From assembly GCA_030618505.1 (NCBI GenBank), contig JAUXDF010000137.1, positions 1 through 7,763 on the forward strand: a DNA stretch of 7,763 nt. The letters run 5' to 3'. The notes below the pieces were generated by a model that was not told the DNA's origin, did no database searches, and saw nothing but the letters and a program-made list of their open reading frames with translations. Position 1 is the stretch's first letter. Every line of letters starts with the position of its first letter. Below are positions 5,986 through 7,763 of the stretch, piece after piece. A program made the translations under genes and the position numbers. The DNA is from Spongiibacteraceae bacterium. Its GTDB lineage: Bacteria > Pseudomonadota > Gammaproteobacteria > Pseudomonadales > PIVM01.

Positions 5986-7293
5986 TCAGCAGTTAATTTT
6001 TTCAACACCACCCATCAAGGGGCGTAGTACTTCAGGCACAGTGATACTGCCATCGGCATTTTGATGGTTTTCCAATACCGCGACCAAGGTACGACCAACA
6101 GCAAGCCCTGAACCATTAAGGGTATGAATTAGCTCAGGCTTGCCGGTTTCAGGGTTACGAAAACGTGCCTTCATCCGCCGCGCCTGATAATCACCAAAGC
6201 TACTACAGGACGAAATTTCTCGATAAGCATCTTGCCCAGGCAGCCACACTTCCAAGTCATAGGTTCGTTTCGCAGAAAAACTCAGGTCACCACCACAGAG
6301 AATAACCTTGCGATAGGGTAATTCCAGTTTTTGTAAAATTGCTTCCGCATGCCCGGTTAGCTCTTCAAGCGCCTGCGCTGAATCATCCGGATGAACCATT
6401 TGCACCAGCTCTACTTTTTCAAACTGGTGTTGTCGAATTAGCCCTCGGACATCACGGCCATAGCTTCCCGCTTCACTACGAAAACAGGGGCTATGACAGG
6501 TGAATTTTAAGGGCAGTTTATCGAAGCCCCGCTTATCATTATTATCCACGATAGTGTCACGCAGAATATTGGTAACCGGCACTTCTGCAGTGGGAATCAG
6601 GTAATAGTTGCTCTCCCCTTCCAGCTTGAACAGATCTTCTTCAAACTTGGGTAACTGACCCGTGCCTCGCAGCGACTCGCTGTTGACCATGTAGGGAACG
6701 TAAATTTCCTGATAGCCATGCTCGTTGATATGCGTATTGAGCATAAATTGCGTCAAGGCTCTATGCATAGCAGCCATCTGGCCACGCATCACGGTAAAAC
6801 GCGATCCCGTCAATTTACTCGCCAGATCAAAGTCGAGCTCATGCTTGACGGCACCAAGATCAATATGATCTTTGATTTCAAAATCAAAGTTTCTGGGCTT
6901 GCCCCAGGTGAACACCTCGCGGTTTGCACACTCATCAGCACCTTCTGGAACGCAGTCATCAGGGGTATTTGGAATGTGCATTAAAAGTTCTTGAAAATCA
7001 TGTTGAACCTGGCGGGATTCATTTTTAAGATCATCCAGGCGGGCATCAATTTCTTTCAAAGTATCGTTGACGGTTTGTTTGGCTTCATCAACTGGCGTGC
7101 CATTTCTAACCAGCTCACCGATTTGCTTGGAGGCCTTCTTTCTTTCGGAAAGAAGCTGCTGGGTTTCAATATCGGATTGCTTACGCTTGGCATCCAGAAA
7201 TTTGAAAGCCTCGAGATCAAGTTCGTAGCGTTTTTTCTGCAGTAGCTGTTTTACTTCATCGAGGTTATCTCGAAGGTATTTTGCATCTAACAT
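5986..7293 (-). CDS. serS: Seryl-tRNA synthetase
   Basis: This class II aminoacyl-tRNA synthetase charges tRNA-Ser, and tRNA-Sec where present, in the cytoplasm. The product is 435 residues (E. coli SerS is 430). Residues about 25-105 are rich in Lys, Glu, Gln and Leu and form the long antiparallel coiled-coil arm that grips the tRNA variable arm. TAEVP at 235-239 begins the serine-binding active site. Motif 2 spans about 264-294 and includes CFRSEAGSYGRD; motif 3 spans about 391-410 (TLNGSGLAVGRTL). All hallmark residues look intact. The ATG at 7293 follows the crcB stop by 20 bases, with only a distant AAGG upstream. It is the middle gene of crcB-serS-cysG. Confidence 0.97.
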   Translation of the reverse strand: MLDAKYLRDNLDEVKQLLQKKRYELDLEAFKFLDAKRKQSDIETQQLLSERKKASKQIGELVRNGTPVDEAKQTVNDTLKEIDARLDDLKNESRQVQHDFQELLMHIPNTPDDCVPEGADECANREVFTWGKPRNFDFEIKDHIDLGAVKHELDFDLASKLTGSRFTVMRGQMAAMHRALTQFMLNTHINEHGYQEIYVPYMVNSESLRGTGQLPKFEEDLFKLEGESNYYLIPTAEVPVTNILRDTIVDNNDKRGFDKLPLKFTCHSPCFRSEAGSYGRDVRGLIRQHQFEKVELVQMVHPDDSAQALEELTGHAEAILQKLELPYRKVILCGGDLSFSAKRTYDLEVWLPGQDAYREISSCSSFGDYQARRMKARFRNPETGKPELIHTLNGSGLAVGRTLVAVLENHQNADGSITVPEVLRPLMGGVEKINC

Positions 7294-7313
7294 TGTTAAT
7301 TTATTACCTTAAA

Positions 7314-7688
7314 TCAGAAAGTACGTGTTAATGATATCGCAACTCCAGCGGCGAATATGCATAAAACCACACTGGCGATGATATATAGGGCGGCAAGTCC
7401 TGCATGTCCATTTTGTATATAGTGAATCGATTCGAGTGAAAATGTTGAAAAGGTGGTAAATGCGCCGAGAAAGCCGATGATAAAAATATTGCGCCATTCG
7501 TGATGCAGGTAAAGCTTTTCAACAATCAGCACATACATAACACCAATCAGAAACGAGCCGATTATATTAACAGCCAGCGTCCCGAGATGTAATTTGCCAG
7601 GCATCGCTGCATTAATAAAATTAACCATCCAGAACCGGCACAGGGCACCCATTGCACCGCCGACTGCTATAAATACTAACTGTTGCAT
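7314..7688 (-). CDS. crcB: Fluoride exporter CrcB/FluC
   Basis: Fluc proteins form dual-topology dimers in the inner membrane that let fluoride leave the cell. The product is 124 residues, the usual length, with four hydrophobic segments at about 3-24, 34-55, 67-87 and 97-119. Family signatures are GGAMGALCR at 10-18, GTLAVNIIGSF at 36-46 (Asn41 is the conserved pore asparagine) and GAFTTFSTFS at 75-84, in which Phe80 and Phe83 correspond to the F-box phenylalanines. The ATG at 7688 has AGAG four to five bases upstream. This is the first visible gene of the operon; the promoter may lie in the last 75 bases or beyond the window. In pseudomonads lolA and rarA lie upstream of this set. No fluoride riboswitch is recognisable in the visible leader. 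Confidence 0.93.
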   Translation of the reverse strand: MQQLVFIAVGGAMGALCRFWMVNFINAAMPGKLHLGTLAVNIIGSFLIGVMYVLIVEKLYLHHEWRNIFIIGFLGAFTTFSTFSLESIHYIQNGHAGLAALYIIASVVLCIFAAGVAISLTRTF

Positions 7689-7730
7689 TATACTCTCTTA
7701 TGCGTTCTTCGGTAATGTAGCCTTGTAAGG

Positions 7731-7763
7731 GTGCGGCTCCCGCACATTTATTGGTGCGGGGGC
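7731..7763. repeat. GC-rich palindromic element with two alternative hairpins
   Basis: GTGCGG (7731-7736), CCCGCAC (7739-7745) and GTGCGGG (7754-7760) form a three-part set. The middle arm pairs perfectly either with the left arm (6 bp, 3-base loop) or with the right arm (7 bp, 8-base loop). The second stem extends to 10 bp on the + strand with one G-U pair (7736-7745 with 7754-7763). There is no T-tract on either strand within the window. It resembles REP-type dispersed palindromes between gammaproteobacterial genes. It is cut off by the window edge, so its full extent is unknown. Confidence 0.45.

Noticed and set aside
6009..6011. GTG start for cysG giving 476 residues
   Set aside because: It lies within serS, has no Shine-Dalgarno, and adds 13 residues absent from CysG proteins. 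From ATG 5972 the D104 and S128 positions match Salmonella CysG exactly.
7684..7691. TATAAT hexamer on the - strand overlapping the crcB start codon
   Set aside because: Transcription from it would start inside crcB, after the ATG; the hexamer 17 bases upstream is a poor -35. It is probably coincidence.
7689..7763. Fluoride riboswitch upstream of crcB
   Set aside because: I looked for the conserved crcB-motif segments (GGNGAUGG-like 5' part and the UGAUGACUCCU-like 3' part) and did not see them in the 75 visible bases. One further upstream, outside the window, cannot be excluded.
1..7763. Mobile elements, CRISPR arrays, defence genes or a novel multi-gene system
   Set aside because: All large genes are recognisable housekeeping genes. 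No repeat-spacer pattern, transposase, integrase, toxin-antitoxin pair or target-site duplication was seen.

Overview
This is an ordinary bacterial chromosome segment. It most likely comes from a gammaproteobacterium, moderately AT-rich and perhaps marine. The reasons are a long Prc/Tsp-type tail-specific protease, a Pseudomonas-like glutathione reductase, a fused trifunctional CysG, and the order crcB-serS-cysG, which is also found in pseudomonads and relatives. I see no transposase, integrase, CRISPR array, phage gene, tRNA or rRNA, and no convincing sign of a novel multi-gene system.

Layout. Positions 1-446 hold no confident gene. They carry short conflicting reading frames that may be the worn tail of a gene, a possible 12-codon leucine-rich leader ORF, and candidate promoter elements. 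The + strand gene prc (447-2552) encodes a periplasmic C-terminal processing protease. It converges on gor (2609-3958, - strand, TTG start), and a perfect inverted repeat lies between the two stop codons. Upstream of gor are a candidate promoter with an overlapping inverted repeat, then a small, very basic, unrecognised protein (4127-4366, - strand) with its own Shine-Dalgarno and a candidate promoter. A Rho-independent terminator (4520-4547) then closes a - strand operon read as crcB (7314-7688), serS (5986-7293), cysG (4581-5972), with gaps of 20 and 13 bases. The right edge (7731-7763) carries a GC-rich sequence with two mutually exclusive hairpins.

How the genes fit together. These are housekeeping functions. 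Prc clears or trims periplasmic proteins. Gor regenerates reduced glutathione. CrcB exports fluoride. SerS charges tRNA-Ser. CysG makes siroheme for sulfite or nitrite reductase. Gor and CysG both touch sulfur/thiol metabolism, but they are separate transcription units and nothing in the sequence links their control. The most useful observations concern start codons (prc, gor, cysG), the gor promoter/operator candidate, the small basic protein and the unexplained left flank.
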